A DNA stretch of 64,000 nucleotides from Portulaca oleracea (Eukaryota > Streptophyta > Magnoliopsida > Caryophyllales > Portulacaceae). The notes under the pieces were generated by a model, which was not told the origin of the DNA, made no database searches, and worked only from the letters and a program-made list of their open reading frames with translations. The translations under genes were made by a program, and so were the position numbers. The stretch spans positions 30,312,094 through 30,376,093 of the forward strand of contig CM055881.1 of the NCBI GenBank assembly GCA_029582165.1, written 5' to 3'. Shown one piece after another: positions 32,223-44,023 of the stretch. Positions within the stretch are counted from its first letter, which is position 1; each line of letters starts with the position of its first letter.

Positions 32223-35200
32223 CTAGAGAAGGAACCGATGTAACCCTATCTTATAACCAAGTTTTCTAACATCATCTTGAACTTGGTTTCTATATTCTCC
32301 AAAGCTAAACTTTCTGTAGATTGAAGATTCCTTGCTACTTTGTATAATTGTGTCATATGATGGGCATAAGAAATAAGCCGTTGAGAACCTCTCCAATTTT
32401 TGACTAGCAAGAACTCTATGCTCCACGCTTTTGTAAACACCATTGCTCCATGCCTGTTTAACGAATTACAACCATGCATGCTACGTCAAAATCAACAAAT
32501 TGGTGCGTCCTCGATCCAATTGAAACGTGCATATCTAAAATCTAGATTCCAATTATGTTACAGAATATTTTTATCTTCCAAATTGTGGAATTAGTACTTA
32601 AATTGATAAGTATTTCAAATGTCACATACCATATAATTTGTTTGCAATATTTGACAAAGTTAATTCAAAACAAATATTTAGATGATGGAAATATGTGCTA
32701 CCTGAAAGAGGTCCCCGATATTGACTATCAGAGCCTCAGGGTTAGGCTTGACTGCAATCCATTTTCCATCCTTTACCAATTGCAAACCTCCAACATGATC
32801 TTGATACAGAATAGTAAGGAAGTCACTGTCAGTGTGAGGCATCAAACCAAACACTTGAGAGTACTTTGGGCATGGTGGGTATCTGTTCATTCTCAGATAG
32901 CAAGTGCTTGGCAAACAATTCTCCTCAAAGAACGACACCGATTCATCGTTGTTGCTTAATTCCTTTGCTAAAATCTTCACCAAGTTCTGCGCCAACTCCG
33001 ACACTTTGGTGGCGAATTGTTTCACTGTCGAGCTGAAAAACATACCATCAAGAGATAAGCATCATTTTTGAGGGGGCATAGTTATGTATGTAGCGTCAAA
33101 TGATAAAACGAAAATATTACCTTAAGACATGTGTCATTGCCCATGATAAAATAAAATTATTAATAGTTTACGGAAAGGTATAGTAAATAAAGAATAGTAA
33201 GATATGGAAGTGGTATGGACAACATGTATAAATGAGAATAGTGTCAATAACTTATGAACTTGTTTTTAAATTAAAGAATGAAGAAAATGTTAAGAGTTAA
33301 GGTCAATAAAAGTTTCGGACAAACAATATTCAAATATGCATGGATTATATTTATATTATTAATTTAGAATCACTAGCTGAATCTTGACCCAAAACTAGCT
33401 AGATTCTTAATATTTGGATTTAGGCCTTGTTCTTTTGTACGGCCCGTCACCACAATTCATCATACTACTCAATATTTTTTCACATTCATCATATTATACC
33501 ACACTTTACCAAAATCATTATCAATATATTTTTCACTTTTCTCGTCTACTTTTCACATTCTTTGTCATTTCCAATTATACCAATCACATTTTTCATAAAT
33601 TATTCTGTATCATTCCACATCTTACCACACTTCCCAAAAATTCACTATATCTCACTATTTCCGCAACATACAGTAGTTGTGTGAGCATCCAAATGTTTGA
33701 CACGATTTGAATACTTTGTTCAAGTTTATATATTTTCAAAGGTAGATTATATTTTAGTTAGTGTTGGAACCCAATTGTTTAAACTTTTTTACAAAGGTTT
33801 CCTTAGAATTTTGACTGAATATAAATGTATAAACCTAGTTTTTTGCTACTGTCCAAATCGATTATCCAACTAAATACGGTCAAAATTTGTTATAATATAG
33901 TACTACAGACTCATAATAGATACAATCGATCTAAATCTAACTATGATCAAAACCAATTATTAAATTTAAATTTATGATTATCCGGACGGTATGGATTGTT
34001 GTGAACCCTGTCTAATCAGGTCATAAGTGGGGTGAACCATGCTGTTAACTAACACTATAACATTCCCCACCTTTTACCCCTCAATCCCTGCCACAGACTC
34101 GTGCACCAATAATACATAGATAGATAGGGTAGGGAAGATACTTCTGTACGTAGGTTCATTTAAATTTATTTATATTGTCTCAAACTATTTGAATCCTTCC
34201 CACATAAATCTGTACATAACGATTTTTATAAAGATTAAGAAGTTCTGAAAACAAATATCAACAACCCTCACTGAGTTACAAACAGATAGTCTTATACAGG
34301 AATAGAGGATGGTCACTCATTCATTTAAATTTATATATTTAAATTCATTTAAAAGAATATCACCCCCTTCTGTTTAAAGTGATATTTGAAGGTTGTGATA
34401 GAAAATCAATATTGTATGAAATTATGAGGTATTAATATAAATAATTATTTAAATATCCTTAAATTAATTTAATTTTGATGCCTAATTTAACAAGTGTTAT
34501 GACTAAAATAAGAAAATTAATAATTAATATAATTGGAATCGTAATGTGATAGAGAACATACAATGAGAAGAAATAATTTAAAATTCTAAAATAAGAAAAA
34601 TGAAGGGGATCAAATTGTAATAGACTGAACTATCTCAAAATTCAGTTAACCAAAACTATTATTAGTTTTTGTTTGAATGTTTTCAGTGTGAATTAAGTGT
34701 GAAAAGACCCTACAAATTCAAAGTTTGTTGCTAATAATGGTTAATTGAATATTTGAATCAGATTACAGTTAAGCGAGGGTTTTGGAATGTAATATAATCA
34801 TCTTAAATTGTTCATAATTTTGTAACTTTTAACAATATTTTCTCGAGTAAAGTTATATATATTTATCAACTATAAAAGTAAAACACTTATTAATTAGTTA
34901 GGTCAACTAACATAAATGATAGATTAATATAATCAATCATAATAAACAATACACATTTTATGCATAATTTTATATTTGTGAAAAAATAAAAAAAATAATT
35001 ATTTTATATGGTTTGTAAGTCGTTACAACCCTCAAGATAGTGAACCACACATTTATAATGATTAAAATATGATTGCATTTAATTTTTTGAATGATTTAAA
35101 TGAGATTTAAGATGGTTACTAACCATCTTGAATGAAGACGCTTATCATTTGGGTTTTCTCAAATTTTAGTTAACTAACCGAAAATACACTTAAAAAATTT

Positions 35201-37168
35201 GTATCTAATAGGAGTCATGGTATTTATATGACTTAACTAAGAGTATTGTGCATTTACAATGCTAGTATTTAAGTTTGAAAGTTCATCATAGAAACACTAA
35301 ACCTCAATTTCATGATAATCACTTGTACAATGCAAGTGTTTAAGTGATATTCCTTGATATTTCTTTCCAAAGTAATAAGGCTAAAATTCTTTTGTGAGAA
35401 AAAAGAAAATGCAAAATGATCAATATGTGATTATTTCATTTATAAAACGTCGCGTGTGATGTCAAAAAAAGTATAAAACATCATCTCAGACAACTTAGAT
35501 GGTCTCTAGTGGCAGATCTAAGTCCACATAATAAAAGTTGTCAATAAATTCATTTGAAAGAGATAATCATTTCAATGTATAACAGGAAATTTCTTTTTTT
35601 TTTTTATAGATTGTTAGGCTGTTGTATTAAAACCGTGTTCTTTTCTGCAATCGGAAAAATGTGGTAATATTATGATTTGGTAAAAATGTTGATAGTGTAA
35701 TATGATGTGGTATAATGTGCTAAGTTGTGGTAAGAATGGTTGGTGTGGTAAGTGAGGAGGGAGAAAAGTGAAAAGTAAAGAGAGAGCAAATTACGGTTGT
35801 TATGGTAAAATGTGGTACAGTATAATAATATGTGATGGTTTACACAAAAGAACATGACATAAATTTGATGTCATTACTAATATTTTGAGCCTTTTTTAGG
35901 TTATTTATTCAACCTGAATATACAATATTGTCTTATATTTAAACTTTTTTTAAGCTTTGGTTGTCGATGAACACCCGTAGGCTTAGCACAAATCAGCTCA
36001 TGCTCTCATCTCCATCCACAACGGCGAGTTTGAGAATGAGATGGGCGAGAACGAGAAAGATACTGCAGCGGCGAGGAGTGTCGGCAGTGAGAAAAACTCG
36101 AACTAGTCCTCACTGCGCGAGGACGAACATGAGTTTCTCGACATTTTTTTCTTTTTTTATTTCTATTATAGTGTATTTAAATGATTAAATGTGGGGCTTA
36201 CACCTTTTTTTAAAATATTTTAATCAAATCCGCACTCGTTAATGGAAACCTAACTAATATGAAGAGTCTAACTTTAACTCTCTCTCTTAATGGACCATAC
36301 TGCTTCCACTCCATCCATTGAATATAACTCATGTTCACCATTGTGAGTGCTCTAATGATCGGAAAATTTTCAAAATTTATCACGTCATATGTGACGTAAA
36401 AACAGTCAAATTAAGCACTTAATAACAACTAAGATGGTCTCATTGGCGAATAATGTATTTTCATCTTAATATTCTGTGAGGCTCACTAATTAAGAATGAG
36501 TTGTTGCAACTTGTTCCAGCAGTCAAATCAGGACGTGGCTTAACCCTCACCAAATGCACAGATAAATTTCACCCATTCTTCCTTGTTGCTTTATTGGACA
36601 AGCCAGCCATGGAAATTCGTAACCCTTTTGACTAAAAATAGTAGTGTCGTCACCTTATGGTGTGTTAAACATGACTTAAGCACCAAGAAGAAATATATAC
36701 AATATTAAACAGACGTACATACCTAAGGTTATTAGGAGTGGCCGAATGTGTGGAAATATCAGTGAAGGGAATATGGAAAGCCTCAGACCAAGACAACTGT
36801 GAAAGGGATGTGGCTGAGGGAGTCCCCCATCGGTAGCTTCCAGTGGAGAGACTTATGTCCATGCACTTGTCACCTTTCTTCTTGTAGAATGGCTCCCTGA
36901 ACACCTTCACCTGCTCCCTCCTCATCTCCTCCAATATCTCCATTGATATCCCGTGGTTCACCACTTGGAAGAAACCCCACTCCCTCGAGGCAGCAGCCAT
37001 CTCCCACTGACACCTCCCCCTCTCGTCCTTGTCCCCGGCCAGCCTCCCCATGTCCACCACTGGAAGCTCCCTCTCTTCCACACTGCTTATCATCGTCGTT
37101 GACTGCTTCACCAAAAGTTCCTTGTATGTCTCTTCCAATGGTGGGTCTTGCCTGAACTCGTCCTCCAT
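32223..37168 (-). CDS. GA2ox8-like: Gibberellin 2-beta-dioxygenase, C20 class (GA2ox7/8-like), 335 aa
   Basis: Minus-strand exons: 37168-36723, 33032-32702, 32453-32223. All splice sites are GT-AG; the sum is 1,008 nt with phases closing. The N-terminal DIOX_N region (ELPVVDMGRLAG; WGFFQVVNHGIS) precedes SYRWGTPSATSLSQLSWSEA at 111-130, a stretch characteristic of C20-type GA2-oxidases. The 2OG-Fe(II) core has iron ligands H215 and D217 (MPHTDSDFLTIL) and H271 (SVEHRVL), and the 2-oxoglutarate-binding R281-x-S283 (ERFSTAYF). Length matches the class. Family knowledge: C20-GA2ox hydroxylates GA12/GA53 at C-2 in the cytosol, removing precursors and lowering active gibberellin. Exon count and joins are standard, but intron 1 is 3,690 bp and holds MITEs. 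A TATA-like TATATATAAT on the minus strand near 37320 could drive it. Confidence 0.92.
33424..33690 (+). mobile_element. hAT-like MITE in GA2ox intron 1 (copy 1)
   Basis: Begins TGTTCTTTTGTACGGCCCGTC and is rich in TACCACA / CATTTTTC phrases. It matches the reverse complement of 35636-35854 over most of its length. The right end is eroded. Confidence 0.55.
34951..35160 (+). repeat. Dispersed AT-rich repeat with hairpin, copy B (intron 1)
   Basis: Collinear with 9271-9481, including the palindrome AAGATGGTTA-C-TAACCATCTT (35109-35129) and the following TTGAAT...CTTATCATTT. Confidence 0.55.
35636..35854 (-). mobile_element. hAT-like MITE in GA2ox intron 1 (copy 2)
   Basis: 219 bp with ends TGTTCTTTT...AAAAGAACA. 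It is inverted relative to copy 1 at 33424. Interior TGTGGTA/TACCACA phrases are shared. No target duplication is readable. Confidence 0.65.
35960..36180. mobile_element. MITE fragment of the CCCGCAACGGTGAG type
   Basis: AACACCCGTAGGC...CAACGGCGAGTTTGAGAATGAG resembles the terminus of the element at 40977, and CGAGTTTCTCG motifs recur. It lies within GA2ox intron 1. Confidence 0.35.
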
Positions 37169-37169
37169 G

Positions 37170-38930
37170 ATGGCTGTCTAAGATTTCAAAACTTGGTTAG
37201 TTAACAATGTGTGTTGTTCTTGTTAGCTGCTTGGTTTTTGAGTGCATGCATATAAATGCTAAAATGAGAGTGAGTTAAGAATTGATCGAGAGATGGAAAA
37301 CCTTGCAGAAAAAGTTACATTATATATGTAGTGTGCAACTGTGGCTAGGGTGTTAATTGGGAACCATGGAAATTGTACTCCACCTGGCTCCTGTTAATTG
37401 GGAAACCAAAAAAGATGATGTGGCCAATCGCACAAGGAACTTACTAACATGTGATTGGAGATGGGCCTTGGGAATGACTCAGCCCAACCATGCCCCTGCT
37501 CTCTTTTCATATGATTCTTTCAGTAGGCCCAATTAACTCCACCAATTCTTCGACATTGACCTTCTCTATGGTCCAACTATAACATATAAATCTCCCAAAA
37601 TTTTCTCCACTCTCAATATTCAAATTTGATAAAAAAACAATAAAAGAAAAATGAGGCAAGACATCTATTAAGTGACAAGTTTTATGAAAGTTTGATGACT
37701 TTTAAAAATAATGATGAATTTTGTAATAATATTAATGAATTTATAATGAATTTTATAATTAATATTGGCGATTTTTTTCAAAAAATTTAAAACAGGATAT
37801 GTACCTAGGTAGATACACTATGATGGACCATATACTGATTGGTCATAAATTTCTTTTGTGTATATTTTCTTTGAACTTTTAAAATGAAAACGATAAGTGT
37901 TAATAAGTATTTTAATTTTTACTTCAATTACTTTAAAAATTATATTTAAATATATTTAAATCATTATAAATGTATCTTTCTTTACTTTGACAATTATTAC
38001 AACACATAAATTGCATAAAAATAATTTTATATTCATGTTCTTTCGTAAATATAGAATTATGACATGCATTTTCTATTATGGTTGATATAATTAGACTATC
38101 ATTTATATTTATCGATGTAGCCAATAAATGTTATCCTCCTATTGTTGATAAATATATGTAATTACCAAACAAAATATTATTTAAATTCATTAAAACATGA
38201 AATTTAAACAATTCAAAATGATTATATATTAACCATCTAGATTCAAGATGTGTATTATCATCCATTTTATTACTATAAACGTGATTACTAACAATTTGAA
38301 GGTAACTAAGCTATGATAAATTTCATTTTTCATTCAATTATCGATCAAAGTCATATTAAAAAATAACCGGTATGCCTTATGAATCATAATAAAAGCTTAA
38401 AAGATCATCCCAATAGTATCGAAGTCGATTTAAATATAATTTTTAAATAAAATAAATCCACCATAAGAGAATTCTTAATACATTCTTTTCATATCAGTTA
38501 AATTTGGCCCTACTACTAGGTTATCTCAGCGGTAATGACGGACTTAGATATTTAGGATTACGGTGGTCGATATATTATTATCCTCATTTGATAAACATAA
38601 AAAGAACAAAGCCTTAATAGATTCTTTTGCAGGAATCTTTCATAATATTCTCAACTGATATTATCAAATATCAACTAATCAAAATGATTGGTTATCATGA
38701 TAGGGATTAAATATAAGTACCAAATTTTCACCTAAAGATTTTTTTTTATTTACTTAAACTAAGAATTGAATGGACAAGAAGCGTGGAAGATGAGGGTCCG
38801 TTTGGTAATAATATAAATTCAACATTTTTATCATTTATGTTTGTCAATAGTAAACATTGGATCGAACTCATCTTTAAAATATAAATATTGATTTGGTTAT
38901 GTTTATTTCCCCATGAATTATTAGTTTATA
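37170..38930. other. GA2ox 5' flank and AT-rich intergenic DNA
   Basis: The first ~200 bp hold the likely GA2ox leader and promoter. From 37620 on it is AT-rich without a gene. Part of 37890-38275 is related to the hairpin repeat at 9271. An AAAGAACAAAGCCTTAATAG end (38603) resembles the small hAT-like MITEs. Confidence 0.45.
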
Positions 38931-39379
38931 TGGTGGTGCAAGGCTTAGGGTGACTTGAGTTGCTCTCAAGTGGGGCACAAAGTCGCAAACTATGGAGACA
39001 GCCAGAAAAGTGCAGTCGTGGCCCAGGGTCCATGGTGTAGCCCACGGTTCCTGGCCAATGGCCCATATGGTCCATGGGTGTCTATTGCCTTGGATACTGT
39101 TCGGGTGTTACGTTTATTATGATGTTTAATGAACCCTTGGCTTGTCATAATATTCCAAGTGTTACCTTGAAATATTATGCCCAAACTAACTCGTGCTCAA
39201 TGTTAAGTTAGAGAGTTTAAAACTCTTCCATTTCATTCTCTCCATTTAAGCACCCTTTACTGGAAATTAGATAGTGTGCATGAGATCATGTTGCTTTGCG
39301 GTCCCAATTTATTTAATTCAGTTACAGAGTTCATAGCTTGTTTTTTTTTAACATTTTATATTGTTGTGTTTAATTATTT

Positions 39380-39660
39380 ATATTTTTTATATTTTGATGT
39401 GATGGGGTTAACTTTTTGAACACGTTATATATTAATGTTTAATTTTTTTATGTTCATTATATTTTGAATATAGTATATATAAGTTTCTTTTTATTTTCAA
39501 GAAATGGTATATGTGAGTTTTTGAACTTGGCATATATAAGTTTTTCAACATCGACATACTACATGAATCATGATTTTGAACATACTATATATAATATTTT
39601 GAACATGGTATATGTAAATTTTTGAATATTAACATATTGAAATTGTAATATTGCTATATG
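39380..39660 (+). repeat. Degenerate tandem repeat around TTTTGAACATGGTATAT
   Basis: A loosely repeated ~30-50 bp unit (TTTTGAACAYRSTATATATAAG) occurs six or more times with irregular spacing. Confidence 0.5.
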
Positions 39661-39879
39661 ATCTTGGGACCATGGTATAATTGCGGAAAAAGATTAAGAA
39701 ACTAGTCAAGTTTGTATTTCAATAAGTATAGTCTTATACTTGAAAGCATTCATCGTCCAGTAAATTGTTTCTAATAAACATGTGTTTGTCCACGATTCTA
39801 AGTTATATGGAGCTAATTTTATCACTCATACTGCTTCCCACAACAATCTTAAGAAAAGATTATTTCCTTACAATTTGAT

Positions 39880-40620
39880 ACGACTACCAACTTTTACTAG
39901 TTGAATAAGTCTAGGTGTCAATTTTCTTTGTTGGCAAACTGAAATTAAATGTACTTAATTTCTTCTCAGCATGCTCAATATATTATTAATGTGGATCTTC
40001 CTAAAGCTGAAGAAGAGCCTAAGTAGCAAGACCAATACCGGAGATACATAATATGGCTATATTCTTCGAGGTCACATTCTTAATGCGATAATATACTCAC
40101 TTTGATATCTAGTAACATGTCGATATAGCAAAGTAATTATGGAAGATGCTTGATCACTAAGTACTTAGTGAAAGACGTATCATGTTATAATTTCTTGTTA
40201 GCCAATTTATGTACTATAAAATGGTCGAAAGAAGGAATGCTCGATTAACTTCGTGGGATACAATATATGTTTAGTCATTTTAAGTCACATAAATTGAACA
40301 TGAAAATAGCTATCGCAGTTTGTACAACGTACATTACATAACGCCCCAACCGACCCCCAAAAAATGGGGAAGCAAGGGTTCTTATGAACAAAAGGATGTT
40401 GTGGTACTTGAAATTTTATGTAACCTTCTTCGTATAGAAGAACTACATTTGCAATATATATGATTCTGAGAGCAAGTGGCTTAAGTTCATGTGATGCATG
40501 ACACCAAGAGAAATCTGAGCAAGAACAAGGGCAACAAGAATTCTAAGGTCACTTGTGGGGAGTGTGGCAAACTAGTCATACTCAGAGAAGTGATATGCAT
40601 GGAAGAAAAAACATGATATG
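39880..40620 (+). pseudogene. Possible copia gag relic
   Basis: Translated piecewise with several stops and shifts, the plus strand gives WQTEIKMYL..., a HAQYIINVDLPKAEEE segment and, further on, KNSKVTCGECGKLVI. These recall the copia gag (UBN2) start and a decayed zinc knuckle. No continuous frame exists; similarity is weak and by eye only. Confidence 0.3.
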
Positions 40621-40976
40621 CCTTATATTGAATACAGATCAAATCAAACTTACGGGCAAGAAAAGGAAACCTCCTACTTTACTTTGTTGATAATTATCAA
40701 AAATCAAATCAACATCTTGTCTAGTGATGGTGATTAATGGGTAAATTAAGATCACAATCTCAACCAATCTTTCAAACTGACCAAAGAAGGGAAAAAAGGA
40801 TTTGCATGGAAAATAACTCTCTCTGTGCCATTTTGGGTGTTGGCCAACTTGCACTTGTGTTCACTTCCTAATAATGATCTCTTATATATCCTTAAAGATT
40901 TTTCTTAGCCCTACATAAGCAAAAATCTTGTTATGAATTTTGTCTTAGCAAGTTTGGTTTCAAACAAGTGCATGTG

Positions 40977-41385
40977 AGCACCCGCAACGGTGAGTTTGAG
41001 TTTGGCTAATTGGATGACGTGGGATCTGTAGACCCCTATCAAGAGAGTCAAAATTTAACCCTTTATTTAACTTACTTTCCAATTGTGAGCATGAGTTTGA
41101 CTCATATTAATTAAAAATAAATAAATAGGTCCTATTTAATAATATAATTAATTTGGTTATATTGATAAAAATGATGTGGAGAGGAAAGACAAAAAATTAT
41201 GATTAAAATATTAGTATGTTAAACTCGCTTTCAAACTCGTCTCGCGAGACTGACGGCGAGATTCTCGCGAGACGAGTCTCATTCTCACCACTGAAATGTC
41301 CTACACAACCTCATTCCATTCTTATTTTATGTCACGTCAACAGTGAGTCGAATTGAAACTCACCATTGCTGATGTTGTTATGTCG
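40977..41385. mobile_element. MITE with GCAACGGTGAGTTT termini
   Basis: The left end GAGCACCCGCAACGGTGAGT and the reversed right end (ATCAGCAATGGTGAGTTTCA) form imperfect inverted repeats of the common plant GAGCAyCCGCAATGG type. Inside is a palindromic TCTCGCGAGAC segment (~41235-41280). No clear target duplication. Confidence 0.55.
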
Positions 41386-41599
41386 GCTTCAAAAAGAAAA
41401 TATCTATTATAAACTGAAATTGTTGCTAAGGTTAATGAAAAGGTAGAGAAATATTGGACATGCATGTTGACTAAAATCACCAAAACCTTTTCACCGAGTA
41501 TTGAAAGAAAATCTAATTAATCGATTTGATTCATTATGAATTAAGAGTTTTACTCTAACTTCTTATGATTTTTTATACTACTTTATATAGAAGTGCAAC

Positions 41600-42113
41600 T
41601 AGACCGGGCAATTTCTGACCCGACCCGATAACCCGACCCGAACCCGCCCGAAATTTCTGGATTTTGAACACGATTTTTTCAACTAAACCCAAAGTATACC
41701 GAACCCGAAAATTAGCGAGCAAACCCGACCCGCCAGTTTGACCCGAAAATTTAACTTTTTGAGTTGAACTTTATTAAAATTTGTGACTTTGCATTCAGAT
41801 TTTTAACTATTAAACTATAAGCACAACTTATTTATTCGTTATTTATCTAATTTAAGTTAAAATAGTTACAATAATCTATCGTTGTTAGAAGATAATCATA
41901 TTTTATTATGTATATTGTACAAAAAGTAGTATTTAGAGGCCATTTTTTAAAAAGAAAAAGTGAAAAATGTCGCAATCATAACCCGTTGGGTTGACCCGAA
42001 ACCGAAATACACCGCCCGTATTTTCCCGAACCCGAAATACCCCCGACCCGTATTTACCCGAACCCGATATACGCCCGACCCGAAACCGCCCGCCCGACCG
42101 AATTGACAGGTCT
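41600..42113. mobile_element. Non-autonomous hAT element with 8-bp TSD
   Basis: Ends TAGACCGGGCAATT and, reversed, TAGACCTGTCAATT. They are flanked by direct repeats AGTGCAAC (41592-41599 and 42115-42122); the last A of the right end overlaps, so one boundary is ambiguous by a base. Subterminal regions are packed with ACCCGACCCG/AACCCGAAAT motifs. No transposase. Same family as the element spanning 48490-53475. Confidence 0.8.
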
Positions 42114-42548
42114 AAGTGCAACATAACTTTTGAGTGATCATACAGGTCTTGCCCCAAGATAATTTTTATTTGTCCACCTTTTTATCAAATTGGTACTTCT
42201 TTTGATTTTTGACACTATCTTTTTAATAATAAGTATTAATTATCAATTATAAGAAGTCTGTCATGTATAGGCTATGTCAAAGAGCACAAACGATGCCCTA
42301 ATCGAATTAACCCCTTCCATTAAGCTTATTTATAGAATTTTTTTAAATATAAAAAATAATGAATAAAAGTATAACTTTATGCAATTTATATGTGATATTA
42401 TAGTTATAGAATTCAATCATATCATAAAAGTATAACTTTATCACATCCCGTACTCCGAGCTGAATCAAGGCAGCCTTTATTTACAGTCTCCTTGTTCCAC
42501 CGAATTTTGGAATCTCTCGCAATTCAAGATTGAAGTCATCTCCACCTC

Positions 42549-42560
42549 GCTCTGATACCA
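42549..42560 (-). other. Primer binding site (tRNA-iMet type)
   Basis: The minus strand reads TGGTATCAGAGC two bases after the LTR end, the standard copia PBS that primes minus-strand DNA synthesis. Confidence 0.9.
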
Positions 42561-42562
42561 CT

Positions 42563-43136
42563 TGTTAGAGAAAAGAAAGTAATTGCGAGGTTACAGCGGA
42601 AGCGAAAATAAAGTTGAGATGACGGATATCACGACAAAATTCAGGAACGGAAAAATAAGCGATAAGACAAACACCAGGGTTACGTGGGAAACCTAAAAAC
42701 TCGGAGAAAAACCCACGGACGGCGACAACAAGAAAAATAATCCACTATGAGAGGAGGAGTACAACTCGATCACAGTCACAGGGTGTGATGCGATCAACGG
42801 GAAAGGAGATTACAATATAAATCCCTTTAACTCTCAACTTACAATCTCTCAAGAGACACTTGGGAAAATATTTGTGAGACAGTTTCTCTCTCAATATTTT
42901 CTCCCTCTCTGACTCTCTGTCACTCGATCACCGTTCGTCGTGAAATAAAGTAGAGAAAACTGAACCCTATTTATATGGTGGCTAGGAGAAGAAATAGAAT
43001 CATATTAAAACTCAAATAACAACAAATAGTATCTGACTTGAGCAGGAAATTAAAATTAGATTAAAATTGTATCCTCTGCCGATTCTTCTCAGGTTCTGGA
43101 CCCCACCGAGGATCCAATGGGCCACAAAACCCAACA
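42563..43136 (-). mobile_element. Copia 5' LTR (574 bp) with downstream PBS
   Basis: In minus orientation it starts TGTTGGGTTTTGTGGCCCAT and ends TCTCTAACA. Then comes AG and the initiator-Met tRNA primer site TGGTATCAGAGC (42549-42560), and ~90 bp of leader down to ~42460. The internal coding region is gone. Its sequence matches the plus-strand copia LTR at 31195-31768. Confidence 0.88.
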
Positions 43137-43158
43137 TATGATATGATATGATATGATA
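43136..43158 (+). repeat. (ATATG)n microsatellite
   Basis: Four to five ATATG units directly abut the LTR start. Confidence 0.85.
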
Positions 43159-43254
43159 TTATTCACTAGCTTACTTATATTATTATTTGAATGTCATATC
43201 TAAGTGATAAGGTGAAAGAATTCAAAGGAACATTTTGTAAGAGTCATATCATGA

Positions 43255-43770
43255 TTTCATATGGATATCAAGATCAAGAGATGCCACATTCCTTTGATTG
43301 TCTCCTTGATCTTCGACTTTGTTGCACTATAACTACGAAGAGCATTTGATAATTCAAGAGTACAAGAGAAGAGACAAGAAGACACAAGTAAACATCTCAC
43401 TTGAGCATTATTCTTTCTTACTATTGTTGAGTGTGAGATCACAAAAAGTTGTATTGAGCTATTATTTATTGAGTTGAGTTGATTGAGATAATTATTGTTA
43501 GGGAGAGGATTTAAGAGTTGAGAGGTCTACTCCCTACACTTGATTGAGAGACGATATCAAGTGGTGAGTTCTTGAGAGTATAGAAGCTCTAAGATTGTGA
43601 GAAATCCATCCTAATAATAATTCGAGGTTAAATCATAGAGTTGGAGAACTCTAGGCGGTGACGTACTCCGAAATTGAATTCGGAGGAACATCGTAAACAA
43701 CTACCGAGTTTTGTCTATTTTTTAATTTCCGCTATTTATTTTCCGTCATTTATTTAACTAGTCTTATTAA
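43255..43770 (+). mobile_element. LTR-like remnant
   Basis: GAGAAGAGACAAGAAGACAC, then CTAGGCGGTGACGTACTCCG and GAATTCGGAGGAACATCG, followed by TTTCCGCTATTT, resemble the R/U5 part of plant LTRs. No termini, PBS or coding sequence are attached. Resemblance only. Confidence 0.35.
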
Positions 43771-44023
43771 ACTTTCAATTTTATTATATATTAATGTAAT
43801 TTCAATGATAGGGCAAGACACTTGTCTTGGCCCAAAACTCAAATTATTTTCGAATTTTTATTGATAATCTGTATATGGATTGTCAAATTTATATTTTTAA
43901 TTTAAAAGATGAAGCACTAAATAGGTTTAAAATCAACAAAATAAGATGAGAGTCACATTATAGGACGTTTGTAAAAAGGTTTATCATCAAATAGGGAATT
44001 AAGGAGAATATATGACTCGAATC

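Noticed and set aside
6644..37168. A biosynthetic gene cluster joining the BBE-like oxidase and the 2OG dioxygenase
   Set aside because: The dioxygenase is clearly a gibberellin 2-oxidase, is 18 kb away, and the intervening genes (RP1 and a membrane protein) have no pathway link.
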